From positions 263,001-327,000 of the forward strand of contig JASANG010002985.1 of assembly GCA_030248215.1 (NCBI GenBank): 64,000 bases of DNA. The letters are read 5' to 3'. The notes beneath the pieces were generated by a model, which was not told the DNA's origin, ran no database searches, and saw only the letters and a program-made list of their open reading frames with translations. The position numbers and the translations under genes are program-made. The DNA is from Enoplolaimus lenunculus (lineage: Eukaryota; Nematoda; Enoplea; Enoplida; Thoracostomopsidae). This document shows positions 24,801 through 39,500 of the stretch, in pieces; within the stretch, counting starts at the first letter, position 1, and every line of letters starts with the position of its first letter.

Positions 24801-27800
24801 GTGACCAAACTTTCACATGTAAGTTGCATTTACAAGTTTTTGCTGCAAAAACTTTGCACATGTCCATCGGTCTTTTAGAGTTTAAGCTTTATTTCAAAGT
24901 TGAGCTATGATGCTTAAAATTTCACCTCTTTCAGATAATCGCGACCGATGCAATATACACAACGGTTACTGTCATCACATTTGCACTGACGTTGGTCTTG
25001 GCGTTATTTGCACTTGTCAAACCGGATACGCACTGCAAAAAGATCAAAAAACTTGTGTCGGTACGTTTCCATTGTCCATCCGGTTTCAATAGTTAGGGCA
25101 TCCGTTAAGCTAAAATTATTCTACAGCAGCAGAATACTTCTATGGTGCGAAAATGTTTCCGTACCCCATCTAGAAATCTTCTTGCATCATCTATAAGATT
25201 TCCTGGATGTTGACCAGCGCAAAAATAATTTTTACCAAAAAGTGAGAAATTACATTTTGGGGACGCAGCTCCAATGCCCCTTGCAGGTCCGTTCTGGTTA
25301 TACCCAAGCTAATAATGGTAAAGTTGTAATATCTCAATAACGAAACGTAGCTTAGAAATTAAATCAAAATTTTTTAGTATAATTAATTTTAAAAGTTTTG
25401 CAGCGAAACATTTATTTACTTAAATTATTTTCAGATTTACGCGAACGATGCAGTGTCAATAACGGAGGTTGTCAGCAACGATGTCGCGATGTTGAACTTG
25501 GAGTGGTGTGCTCGTGTGAGTCCGGATTTGAATTGCAACCAGATGCCAGGTCATGTGTCGGTAGGTCAATGGCATATTTTATTTGGCTTAAACACTTTAT
25601 TTGATATATATATATATGTGTGTGTGTATTAGTTTTAATTAAACGAAAGTTTTAAACTAAAAAATTTTAGATTAAAAATTCGTTGCACAACCGTGATAGA
25701 AAACTAAAAAACCAGGTCTGTAGCCAGAAGATCAGGAGGCTGCTGCGCTTCAAAACCACTAAACATCGTTGCCAATAATATCGAATATATCAAAATCAGG
25801 TATGCAAAAATTTTCAAAATCGAACCATTTTTCGACAAAAGAGCAAACGCCATCTGCTGGCATAACTTCACCAACTGGATATATATGCTTTCCACTGTTA
25901 TCATTACCATTGATCGCCATTCAATGTTATGTATCACTCAAAATAATATTTCTGATATTTAAGAAAAAATTTCTTACATTTAATACAATAAATTAGCAAG
26001 GTGCACTTGAAAAGTATTTCTGTTATAACAGAAAAGTTTTCAAGAAAGCTTTGAAATAAAGTTTGAAAATAAACGTTTTCCAGTGATCTTTAGAAAAATT
26101 GTCTTAAATATCAGAAAAACTTTTCAGATTTGCGACACAGAAAATACTTTTCTGAATAAAAATTGAGAAATATTTTATTGTGGGTACCCCGGGTATTTTT
26201 CTAGACACACGAGAACGATGCAGTGTTAATAACGGTGGGTGTCAACAAAATTGTCGTGATGTTAATCTTGGAGTCGTATGCTACTGTGACGATGGATTCG
26301 CATTGCAACGGGATGGCAAAACTTGTATCAGTAAGTCAATTTGAAGTGAAACCAATCAGGTTAGACGACTTACAACAAAATTTTGCTTCGGTTACGGTAG
26401 TTTGCTCTACAAATGTAATGTTCGAGTTAACTGAACTGCAGTTCGAATCAACCGATGCGACGACTCAACGCAAACTTATCGCTACGATGGCTCTAAATCA
26501 CACGCAACAAGTTCGATGTAGTGAGTTGACGTTTGTTGCAGTTGAGAATTTTGGACGTAAATATTACATTACAGATAGCGACTCATGTATAGAACATGTT
26601 CGGAACTGTAGTATAAGCATATTCCTAAGCCTAAGCATAAATCAAAGCCTAAGAGTACGGATGAGGCTATTTCTAAGCCTAAACATAAACCTAAGCATAA
26701 GCCTCAGCAAAAGATAGTCTAAAACCCCAAATGGCCAAGGCAACTGGCTTTCTACGTACGGAGTGTAAAAAAACTGATCTTAAAATCATTTATAGCTTAA
26801 CCCCTGACTAAAAATTGTAAGCCCAATGCTAACTTTATGTCAAATTATCAGTTTAAGTCAAAGCTTATAATCTAAGCCGAAGCATAAAGCGTGACTCATC
26901 TAAACAAAATCCAGCTCAAAAATTCATTTAATTAAATTAAAATTACTAGTCCGCCGGCTTTGCGCAATGCGCAAATGTTAGCGCATAAACAGCAACCTGT
27001 ATGCACATTTTCTTTTAACAGAACAATCACTTTTCTGTTGTAAGATAATATTGTAAACAAAGTAACACTGGAAAGTTGCCCAAAACACATATGTGGAGCA
27101 TTTCAGCATTAATATATAGACTTTTGTTTTAGAAACTAAAGAAACTTGTGCAACAAACAACGGTCAGTGTGAACAAATTTGTCGCACAACTTCAACTGGA
27201 GTTGAATGCTCTTGTCGACTTGGGTTCGAACTCTATCGTGACGGAAAATCCTGTGTCGGTAAGCTGTTTGAAATCCGTATTTTTAAAATTAAGTCCAGTA
27301 TTTTCAAATGTGTATAGCACCTATTACCAGTAATTGACATTTTGCCAATAAGGCACGTGTATCACACTAGGATTTACTTACAAGCATCACTAAAACTTTT
27401 TTTGAAACATGAAGCAAATATTTTCTTGGGGGGCTTACAAATTTTCCCCACGACTGCAACTGTTGTTGCAATTAATTGTTTTGAAGCATGAAGCAAATAT
27501 TTCCTTGGGGGTGACAAATCTTTCCCCCGACTGCAGCTGTGGTTGCAATTATTTGTTTTGAAGCTTGAAGCAAATATTTTCTTGGGTGGGGGGTGCTGAT
27601 AAACCTTTCCCCCGGCTGCAGCTGTTTTTGCAATTATTGTTTTGAAGCATGAAGCAAATATTTTCTTAGGTGGGGGGTTGACAGATCTTTCCTCCGGCTG
27701 CAGCTGCGGTTGCAATTAATCCTTTTGAAGCATGAAGCAAATAATTTCTTGGGTAGGGGGGCTGACAGATCTTTCCCCCGGCTGCAGCTGCGGTTGCAAT

Positions 27801-30447
27801 TATTGTTTTGAAGCATGAAGCAAATATTTTCTTGGAGGGCTGACATATCTTTCCCCCCCAGCTGCAGCTGTGGTTGCAATTACTTGTTTTGAAGCACGAA
27901 TCAAATATTTTCTTAGGTGGGGGGTTGACAGATCTTTCCTCCGGCTGCAGCTGTTTTTGCAATTAATCCTTTTGAAGCATGAAGCAAATAATTTCTTGGG
28001 TAGGGGGGCTGACAGATCTTTCCCCCGGTTGCAGCTGCGGTTGCAATTATTGTTTTGAAGCATGAAGCAAATATTTCCTTGGGGGGTGACAAATCTTTCC
28101 CCCGACTGCAGCTGTGGTTGCAATTATTTGTTTTGAAGCTTGAAGCAAATATTTTCTTGGGTGGGGGTGCTGATAAACCTTTCCCCCGGCTGCAGCTGTT
28201 TTTGCAATTATTGTTTTGAAGCATGAAGCAAATATTTTCTTGGGTGGGGGGCTGACAGATCTTTCCCCCGGCTGCAGCTGCGGTTGCAATTATTGTTTTG
28301 AAGCATGAAGCAAATATTTTCTTGGGGGGCTGACATATCTTTCCCTCAGCTGCAGCTGTGGTTGCAATTACTTGTTTTGAAGCACGAATCAAATATTTTC
28401 TTAGGTGGGGGGTTGACAGATCTTTCCTCCGGCTGCAGCTGCGGTTGCAATTAATCCTTTTGAAGCATGAAGCAGGTAATTTCTTGGGTAGGGGGGCTGA
28501 CAGATCTTTCCCCCGGCTGCAGCTGCGGTTGCAATTATTGTTTTGAAGCATGAAGCAAATAATTTCTTGGGTAGGGGGGCCGACAGATCTTTCCCCCGGC
28601 TGCAGCTGCGGTTGCAATTATTTGTTTTGAAGCATGAAGCAAATAATTTCTTGGGTCTGGGGGGAGGGGTGCTGACACATCTTTCCCCCCGGCTGCAGCT
28701 GTGGTTGCAATTGTGTTTTTATTTCAGTTGCAAAAGAAAGCTGTGCGGTGAACAACGGTGGTTGCGCGCATATTTGTCTCAACATCGCAACTGGAGTTCA
28801 GTGCTCGTGTCGCTATGGATTTGAGCTGTTGCCGGATCAAAAATCGTGTGGAAGTAAGTAGAAATCACCATTTTTTTTGCTTAACGAGAAACTGTAATGA
28901 AGTCGAGCTTGTGAGAGGGACGCTGTTCAGCGCAGACGGTGTCGCGGTGTATTCATATACGTATCTTGTAGTACCTAATTTAGGGTTTATAGAGCCAAGA
29001 GCAGCTGACCGGCCTTTTGTACGGCGTGCACTCAAAAATTCCAATGAGTTAATTAATCAACTCAGACGGAAAGTTAGTTATTTCTGAGTTAATAACAGCA
29101 AACTTTAACTCACTCTGAGTTGACTTGATTCTCACTGTTAGTTGAGATGACTCCGAAATAGTTGATTAATATAAATCAGAACGAGTTGAATCAACACATG
29201 ACTTTTGACAGTCCTAACTCAGACTGAGTAATTCAACTCATTCTGAGTTAAAATGAACTCACTAGAATTTACAGTGTGGACCTAATAAGAGTCCGTAAGC
29301 GGATAGAGTTTCTAAACCCTGATTAGAGTCCATTAATGTTAATTATCCCTAATTGTAACGCATAAATGACTCCAGGACCAAATAAAGTTGAGTTGGAAAC
29401 TTTAAAGCGTACTTAAGTTTTGAAAGTACATTCCTAAGTATAACCTAAAACAACGGATATGGCAAGCAACAAACATGGTGCGGAACGTCAGCAATGTCCA
29501 AAAGAGAGAATGACATAAAAGATGGCTGTTACGTCCAACTCACAAAATGCGACGGAGCGTGTGTTAAAAATAAATAACAGTCACCGAATAACAGGGGGGC
29601 ACCCTCTGGAGAGGGCAGATAAATATCAGCATCCCCTTCTTATTCGGGTCACTATAGTATATTTTTAAGCTGGAAGTGTCCAAAGCACATAACCGGATTG
29701 TGGTTTGTATGCAAATTAGGTCGAAAATTGGCTATTGTCAGACCATACAAGTAGGGACGTTGTTTTAAAATACCGTTTTTCGACCAAAATTCTTTATTCA
29801 TAACAATTCACATTATAATTTCAGTTCAAACAACAACGCCAAGTCCTGGAATATACTGCAATGTGGTAAGTTTTAATGGTTGATTATATTTGGAATTTTT
29901 TCAAATTTTCCGATTTTGGTAATATGTTTTTGTGAAATTTGACAAAAATTTTAATGAGTTCCATCCCTTTGTCTATTCAAATTGAAAATTTATTAAAAAA
30001 ACTACTTAAGTCCTGGCTATTTTTGTCCTTTTATCCAGCAGAAACTTACGAAACACCGAATGATTCTTCAAAAGATTTTGGCACCGTAAAGTCTTTTTTG
30101 GCACCGCTAATTTTAAAATGTCTGCCCCAAAGTAAAACCTAAAAATGTTTGTCCACATTTTGAGGTGAGCCAGTTTTAGTAATATTTAAATGAAAGCAAA
30201 TATTTGGTAACGAAATGCGTATGTTGTTGTTTTAGGGCGTTTATTGCAAACCGGAATTGTATGAACAATGCATTAACGGTGAATGCACCTGTCCACCGGA
30301 TACGAACCGCGCGTCGCCTGAAGAAGCTTGCATTCGTAAGTTGTAACGCTTTTTTATATCATAATATTAATAATAACTAATATTATTATAATTATTATTT
30401 TCTTTATTATCGTTATAATAATAATTATTATTATTTTCTATGTTATC

Positions 30448-30479
<32 letters not shown>

Positions 30480-30504
30480 CTTTGTTATCGTTTTTATTAT
30501 TATG

Positions 30505-30537
<33 letters not shown>

Positions 30538-33500
30538 TTCTTTGTTATCGTTTTTTATTATTATTATTATTATTATTGTTGTTGTTGTTGCTACTATTAT
30601 TGTTAATATTCGCTGGAATATGTTTGCATTTGTAAGTTACAACGCTTATTTTTAAGTAATAATGTTAACAATAATACATAATAATAATAATATTATTATT
30701 ATTATAATAATTATTATTATTATAATTATTATAATAATAATTATAATTATTATTATTATTATTATTATTATAATTATTATTATTATTATTAATTATCCGA
30801 TTTTGAAATTGCTTTTAAGACTGATTTTGGTTTTAAACCACAGGATTATTGTGATCTTAGATTTCGGTTTCAAAGGTTTTTATTGTAAGTGTACGCGAAT
30901 AGAATACTAAACGCGCTGTTCCTGTTATCATCGAATCTCCGATTTTTCAAAAATGATACAATTTAACAAATATGCGAATACCTAATGTTCATAATCTCTC
31001 GTTTACATTACTCACCGAAATGTGAATTTTTGAAAAATTCGATTTATTGTCGAGATCTTGTGATTATCATCCTGTTTTTAACAAAATTTATTTGTGAAAA
31101 AACGATTCGACTCTCAAACGGAAGTGGACAGGCGTTCGATGAAATATAATGCGAAATTCAGCACTGTATTAGCGTTTCAGCTGTAATTACGTTTACGTTG
31201 CCATTAATCGTACTACGCCGAGGTCAAACCACGCTATTTTACAACCGCGCCTTTGGAGATCCAAATAACGCTCGTCATATCGAAATTAGTGACGTTTTTG
31301 AACCCGGAGTAAGTCTGTGTTTTAAATTTAATTCAAATTTTTCAACTTTAAATCCAAAAATATGAGCCATATTTTGTTTTTAATACATCAAAACATTACT
31401 AATAATTCTTATTTTCGCCTTTAACCCTTTAACTCATACAGTATAATATGAGGAAATAAATACAAGTAATATACAAGCAACACAGATACTGTGACTCGGT
31501 CTCGAGCGTTAAGCTCCTGTAGCTGAGTGGTCATCGTAAACGCCTCCAACTCGAGAGACTGGGGATCGAATCTTACCTTGAAATTACATCTCATATGAAA
31601 TTGAAAATATTTATGTGAGAAAGGGTTAAGCCTTGCTATGTTGTTGTACTTGAGTACTTAAGCGTTTGCCAGTCAAATATTCTATTAGGTTGAATAATTT
31701 GTAGCAAACATTTGTGAGAAATATTTTGAATTTCCGTTGGCACAGAAGTTTCAAACTGACCCGTGGTAGACAGTATCAAAAATTGGCAAAGTTTTGCCAT
31801 TTAGCAAGCAAAATACGCCTATTATCTCGATCCGACGTCTGCTTTGTTGTTTTTGACATCAATTACTGCTTAAATCTCTTAACGTTTCGCGTTCGAGTTA
31901 CGTTGCTGGTCCCATATTCTCAAATGTGTATAGCAACTATCATCAGTTAGTAATAGGTTTTCAAACTCACTAACTATCGCAGTTGTTGAACTCAAAATTG
32001 GTACAGGGATACAGCAAATCATATGCGAAAAATGTACTGAATTTTTAACTTCAGCATCGATCTGAGTCGCGAAGTTACAAGACCTATCACCAACTGGTAA
32101 TAGATGTTACTAGAGGTGTAAAAGTGGGTCAAAATTTTTTTGCGCACGCATCGCTTTACCCGCGGAAATTATACTTTTTTACCCGTAGGTACACTCGCGC
32201 CAAATTTCTTTACCCATTACTCGCCTTTACCCGCGCAAAATTCCTTTACCGTTACCCGCCTACGGGACCCGCGTGTAGCGTGCAGCTCTGGATGGTACAC
32301 ACATTGGAGAATACGGGCCCTGATTATGATTTTGGAAAATACCAATTCGAAACCTATGCAATTTATGAAAATGTAAAGAATAGGAGCAGAACAGTATTAT
32401 AAGCATATTCCTAAGACTAAGCCTAAGCCTAAGCCTAAACGTAAGAATGATAATTTTCCTAAGCCTAAGCCTAAGCCAAACAAAAATAGTCTAAAGCCTA
32501 AGCGTACTCTATTCTAGTCCCACTTCCGCCTTTGATCTTGTACACGGGCCTCAATTTATGAGCTCTCATAATTATTAATTTAAGATCAAAAATACATTGG
32601 AAACAAGCGACAAATACCGCGACAGCTATGTAAATGTTAAAGTAAAACAAATAATCAACCCACGAACACTGAACGCATCGCTTACAGGCGGCCTTTGGTT
32701 CAACTACTATCTCTACATGCGGCCTGAACTGGTCGGCAAAGGCGATCAAATACATCGAGATTTAATCAAAATCATCATTGACAGTTATAATTATTCGGTT
32801 GGAGGCTCAGAACTCTATATTAATCCATGGCAACCTGGTTTGAGTAAGTTTGATTCGAAAGTCGAAGATATGAGTACTGGCAAACTATAGGATTGTCGAT
32901 CCTAAACGACCGGATATAGTGACAACGTTGACGAGGGTCGAACGAGCATATTTTACCCTCTGCGGATGTTGTGCAAACTCTTGACTAGGGTATAGCTGTC
33001 CATAGCGAATGTGAGATTCAGCCCTGTGTGGATGCTTAAATGCGTCGTGGGTAAGAAACATTACTGACAGCTGTAGCTATTCAGTTGGAAGCTTGGAGCT
33101 GTGACAGATTGGTCGGAGAACGTTTGAAAGAGACAATCAGCTTTTTTCAGCAGGGAAAACTGGCCTCTTGTACACGTTTATTTACATCTTTGGTTAAGGC
33201 TTAGGTTTAGGCAAAGGTACGGATAAAAGCCTTTTGCTAAGCCTAAGCCTGGCCGTGTGGTATTTAGGCAAAATGTTGAGTTTGTTGGTTGTAAACTTTC
33301 TGTTCACAAGAATGGCAAACGAGGCTCGAACGAATTTTTAACCTTGAATGCTTAACAGAATTCGCTGAAATATCGAGAAACGGTACCCCAGGGTACGGAG
33401 CAGTTCCACCCCCAGGTAAACAAATCTAAATTAATATTGAGCAAATCAACAGTCAATAGCGACTCTGGACACGAGTGTCAAACTGACAAAATATTCCATG

Positions 33501-36500
33501 GTCGTAAATGTGTCACCGGGCGTTGCGTTTTTTGTCCGACTTTCCTTATTCAGGAGTGGTGTTATCGCTTAAAACAAAGAGTACGAATGAGTTTGAAAAT
33601 TATAAGAAAATCAACTTTACAGTAATGGAATATTTCAACATCTGAAATGGATCCGTTCTATTTTTGGGAGTGGATTAAGCCAGACAGGCAACGTGCGATG
33701 TGTAACCGTCGTTTGTACACGGAATGTACCCAGTTGCATACTCTTCTTGCAATTATCCACTTTTAATTAAATTAAAATCATTCTTAATAGCGATAATTAT
33801 TCGTTTAAGCCAATCGGACAAGCCCGTAGCCAGCTCACCTTGATAGGAGGGCTAACACATTTTCAGGAGGCGTATTCAAGGGTTTTCAATGAGTTACAGG
33901 CAAGGTTTAAAATTGTCTAGAGTGGCCAAAATCTTTCTAGGCGGGGGCTAGGCTCCACCTGGCTCCCCCCTGACTACGGGCTTAATCTTAACTTATTCCT
34001 AGCCCGTGGCGCGCTGAAAGTACTCTTGAAAAGATTTATTTAGCAAAATAACACGACGTATCACTAATTGAGCATAAGACTGTTGGTACAATAGTGATTT
34101 TTTTCGCTGTAAAACTATGTTCTTTGCTTGTTTCAGCCCCAGTTTTGACTTGCGGCGACGATGTATGCCGCCAAGAACTAAATGAAGTTTGCCTTGGAGG
34201 CCGGATTTGCGGATGCGCGTACGGATATCAAAGACGTGGTCCTAATCAAGAGTGCATAGGTTAGTGCTGCAGCCACGTTGTTAGTAAGGCATCGAATCAG
34301 ATATTCAAGTGAATTTAGACTTCCGGGGAATCGTAAGTGACTTCTCTATGTGCAAATCTAAAAAAGTTCCTGGGCCGTAAATTTTGTTACGTACTTTTGG
34401 TACAATATATTTCATTAAAATGTGTCATTTTAAGCTCTGGTGTATGAAAAAATGACGGTTATTAAAATTTCTGTACAGCCCTATTCACACATGCAAGTTG
34501 ATGCTGCGAGAACTTGCAGTTGCAAATTGCACGCAGAACTTACATATTTTCATCAGCCAATGACAAAGCGGCTGCGATAAATTCAGTGAACTTGCATGGT
34601 TATTCACGCATGTGAACTAAATTCCCAGCTATGATTTCTAATGAATTATTTGCAGCTGCAAGTTTTTCGAACGAGATTTTGGACAAAACTTGCAAGTGCA
34701 AGTTGCAGCTGCCAGTTCTTGCAGCAAAAACTTGCACGTGTGAATAGGGCTTTAGTGGTACGGACCGCGGGTCACCAACCACGTTAATTTGGCCCAGACG
34801 CACGCATGTACGAATGATTGCATTATTGCAATATTTGCCACAAATTTGAGTTGGTTTACATTTAATGTCGTCACGTTATTCTTGCGAGATTAGCAATAGA
34901 ATAGCCGTAGGCTTTCGACTAACCTTCTCGCTTAGGCTTAGGTTTAGGTTTAGATTTATGCTTACGTTTAAGCTGAGGGATAGAAACAGAATTATATTAA
35001 TATTTCCACCCGCAAAACTGTTAGTCTTAAATCTGATGAAGTAGAAAATATACCACACACAGTGGTTATTCACTGATACTGATTCTAATTTAAGCATTGT
35101 TCGTTTTTGGTAAATGCATCTTCCACAATAACTTGCGTTCACCATGTCGACCCATGTAAAAGATCAAGGGCGGAACGTTTTTCTGTGGGACTAGAAAAGA
35201 GTAAGCTTAATAAGCTTTAGACTAATTTTTTGCTTGATTTAGGCTTAGACTTAGGCTTAAGCTTGGGCTTAAGAATAAACTTATTCTTATGCTTAGGCTT
35301 AGGAATAAACTCATTCTTACGCTTAGGCTTAGGCTTAGGCTTAGCCTTAGGATTATGCTTATAATACTGTTCCGCCCGTGTTCTTTACATTGACCACCAT
35401 GAGTCAAATTTGTCACTTATTTCAGCGGTGGAATGCAATCCACTTGCGATGCGAGTGACCCGAGAAGGACTTCGAAATTTAGTATGGAATCCGAACTTTT
35501 TAAATCCAAATTCTCGTGATTACAAAACGCTTGAAGAAAAATTCAATTTTGGGGTATGGTTTTTAAACAAAAATTTATCAACAGAGTCGTATTCTCAACT
35601 GTGTGTATAGCATCTATCATCAGTTAGTAATTTCAAATAAGCAAACTGTTACAGTCAATGCGAGAATTGTGGTAAATGTCGAACCTTATTATTCATCGGT
35701 TCACAAAGTTACAAGACGTATCACCAACTGGTAATAGATGTTTTGAGCATATCGTCACAAGAAACAACTACAGTAGACAGAGAAATACTTTACACAATCT
35801 GACACAGGAGCTGGAGTTTTTTGCCGAAACCGAAAATACAAATTACTGCATTAATTTCGACGGGACAGAAAATTCCACGTCATACGTTGCGTAAATCGAT
35901 GCATTTGTGGCTTTATTTTAACATTTTTTTAATTTGCGGTTTCTTCGTGCGTTGTACCAACCGAAAATTAAAAAATGTTAAATTTAAGCCACAAATGTAT
36001 CAATTTCGACAGGACAGAAAATTCCACGTCATACGTTACCTAAAATCGATGCATTTGTGGCTTAATTTTAACATTTTTTAATTTGCGGTTTCTTCGTGCG
36101 TTGTGCCAACGGAAAATTAAAAAATGTTAAATTTAAGCCACAAATGTATCAATTTCGACAGGACAGAAAATTCCACGTCATACGTTACGTAAATCGATAC
36201 GTTTGTGGCTTAAATTTAACATTATTTAATTTTAGGTTGGTAAAACGTACGAAGAAACCGCATTGCAGCCGTTTTTCGTGTCATCTGAAGTGATTAATAT
36301 TCAGAAACCGTTGGATGTTAACGGAACATGGATCCATGGACTATTTTTCAATTTTACGTAAGTCATTCCTTTACTTTATACGAAGCGTAATTTCGGCCAA
36401 AATCAGCGTACTCTGTCAACGCGGAAGTCGAGTCCAAAAAATACGCTATCTGTATAAATCAAAGCTGAAATGCAACACATACGTATTTTGGGCAACTTTC

Positions 36501-39500
36501 CAACAGTTAACTTCGTTTACAATATTTTCGTACAACACAAACGTGAGTGTTCTGTGAAAAGACAGTTGTGTATTCGCTAACATTATGCGCATTGCGCAAA
36601 GACGGCTGACTAATCGACATTATATAAGGTATATTATTAAGTGTTTTAATGCATTCTTCACAATAAACTGTGTGGACCAATTCACGGTTTTTCGCTTGTC
36701 ATGTTCCAGTTGCAATTTTTTCCTCACGTATGGGGACGGCGTTCTTAATTTTGAAGGGTATGCGTGGAACGAGATCGTGTCAGTAACCGGGATATCCTGT
36801 GGCAATCTTTGTTCCGGCGGGTGGTTGATAACGGAAACCGAGTTACAGATACGGATTTGTTTATTGACGATTTCCAATATAATCCGTTCGGTACGTTTGA
36901 ACTTGATATTTTTGTCTAATTTCAACCAGTAGTTGAATTAGCTATGTAAACTTTTGTAATATTTTTAGTTTACAACGATTTAGCAATTCGTTTCAAACCT
37001 ATGGCCCATGTAAAGATCATGGGCGGAGAGTTTTTCTGTGGGACTAGAATAGAGTAAGCTGAAGCTTTAGACTATTTTTTGCTTGGCTTAGACTTAGGCA
37101 TAGGCTTAGGAATATGCTCATTATGCTTATGCTTACGCTTAGGCTTAGGAATACGTTCATTCTTATGCTTAGGCTTAGGAATATGCATATAATACTGTTC
37201 CGTCCCTGTTCTTTACATTGGCCAAAGCTATTCATGATTGTTGGTTTCAGTTTCGTTTGTGATTTGCATAAAATGTGATAGATGTCATAGCGAAACCTGC
37301 ATTAATAGTAGTTATCAAAAACTTGGGACGTTGCTAAATTGTTTTAGGTGATTAATTGTGATATTTGAACTCCCTGTCCGGAGCGGTCCGTCACCCACAC
37401 GGTACCGTCCAGCGCCGTCCGTCACCAAGCGGCATAGTCCGTCATCGTGCGGTGCCGTTCGTTACCGTGCAGTATCGTACGCAAATAACTCACGTACAAC
37501 AACGTATGGTTACGGACGGCACCGTACGGGTGACGGATGGCGTCGAAAATTTTGACCCGTTAAGTTAAGTCGCTTTGTTGACTTAAGTCCAAAATCGATT
37601 TAAGTTAAAGGTCGATTTATAAGTCATGTTTCTGCAACCCAGCCAATGTTTTCGTAAAAGAATCTTAAACGTTTTACCCTGAACTTCGAGATAAGTCTAA
37701 ACTGAAAGACGTTTTTGGGTAGTGTATCAACAAATGTATTCGTATTTAAAACAGCCCAGAGTTGTTGGCCGGAAAACAATTACCGAAAAAATGGAAAAAT
37801 ATTAAATTTGTCTTAAATATAATTTCCAACTAAACATGATATAAAATAACGTTTTTGATGACATGTAACTAATTTTCATGCAACAAATTAACAGTGACCG
37901 CGTGTATATGTCCACCAGGACACATTATATGTCCGAAAAACGCGAAAATTGCAGCATATGAATATTAAGTGGATTTCAGAATTGAAGCTTTGGCACGAGT
38001 TACAATGCAAAACTACATATGCATCTTGTTCGGTTCACTTACCAGGTTTCGTCGACAGTGGGGCCAAAGTTACGGCGCTCAAAATTAAAAGCTTGCTTTT
38101 ACCATGATTGGACACAAGAATGCGTCTAGCTTCAACCTTGCTTTGCTCGCGATGTTGCAGCAATTGAGAGGCTTTGATGTAAAAACCACAAAATTGTCTT
38201 GGGATTTAATATATACTTACAAAAACAAGTGTGACTTCTTTAGCTCGCTCCTCTCATGAGTTTCTGATTTTCTGATGACCTCCTACGATTATTCCAAGCC
38301 AAAACTTAAATCTTTTAAAAATTGGAATTTTAAGGTCACAACTTCCTGCATTGGACTCAAAATGATTTAGTCGAAAAATTATTCAAATTATATATCTTTG
38401 GACACAGGTTACGGCGCTAAGACGAATATTATTAAATGTTTCCCAATCAGACGTCTGGCTAACGAGTCATGTGATATATAATTTGTCCAACTTATCGAAA
38501 AAACATTTTTGGGTCTCAAGGGGCTGAACTTGTGGCCTTAAAAATCGAATTTTTCCAAAATTCAGATTTGGGCTTAGAATGATCACGGGATGTCATCAGA
38601 AGCTCAAACATGCAGAAAGTTTCAAAATGCAAGCATTTTTGGGCAAACGCCGGCTAAGGGTGGGAGGACCGATCACTCGGACAAAGAATGAATTTTTTCC
38701 ATTTTTTCCATTTTTTCGGAAAAAACAACCCTGAAACAGCCTAAAGTATCTTGCATGTACCTTTATTTTGCAGGTTTTTGTATTCGAAGCGGCTGTCACA
38801 AAAACGCGTGGGTAACAGAAAGTAACGCACGGTGTATTTGTGAATGCCCGCCGAACTGGCGAGATGCCAGCCCTGAAGGGTCACAACCAGGAAGTTATTG
38901 TATCAATAATAACGGTAAGCAGATATATCAATGTTATAAATTTTAACCCTTTCTCACATGGATATTTTCTATTTCCCGTGAGACCTTCTTTTATGCTAGG
39001 ATTCGAACTCCAGTGACTGGCGTGGGAGGCGTATACCATCACCACTCAGTTATAGGAGCTTGACGCTCGAGCCCGAGGAGGCTCTTACGTCTTGTGGTGA
39101 TTTAATACTATGTATACGTGTTGCAATTGTTAAACACGGTGCGATATATACTATTTATCGTATATACACTGCGCTGAGTTGCCTACAGGCAACTCAATGT
39201 GAGAAGGGGTTAGTAGGTAACGACATTTGTACCCGGCTGGCGCTTTATCCGTGGAATTTTCATTTTTTCAGTCTCGGGTCTACCAGCGCGAAATTGCGTT
39301 ACCCTCGATTCTCCTTTACCGACCGTTATTTTTTGAGGTTAGGAAAAAATTTGCTAAATTCTTCAGTGTATTTATATTAATACTACATAATCGCAATTCC
39401 TAAAATTCGTTTTTTGAAACTAAATTTAAACATTTAAAAATTGGAAACAAAATTGTTTTTTTTTTAAATTTAAACATTTTTTGTTTTTTTCAGGTCACAA

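Noticed and set aside
27374-28617. Minus-strand frames with [10 protein letters not shown] and [12 protein letters not shown] repeats
   Set aside because: Three overlapping frames across an 84-bp minisatellite in intron 15; frame changes with unit length variation, so no protein is maintained.
31500-31575. A functional tRNA gene
   Set aside because: A and B boxes are present, but the arms do not pair well and the sequence lies inside a repeated TTAA-flanked element.
36704-36890. Longer version of exon 24 starting after the CAG at about 36704
   Set aside because: It is open, but its translation lacks the SEA pattern; the shorter exon from 36757 in the other frame matches SEA 1 in order and spacing.
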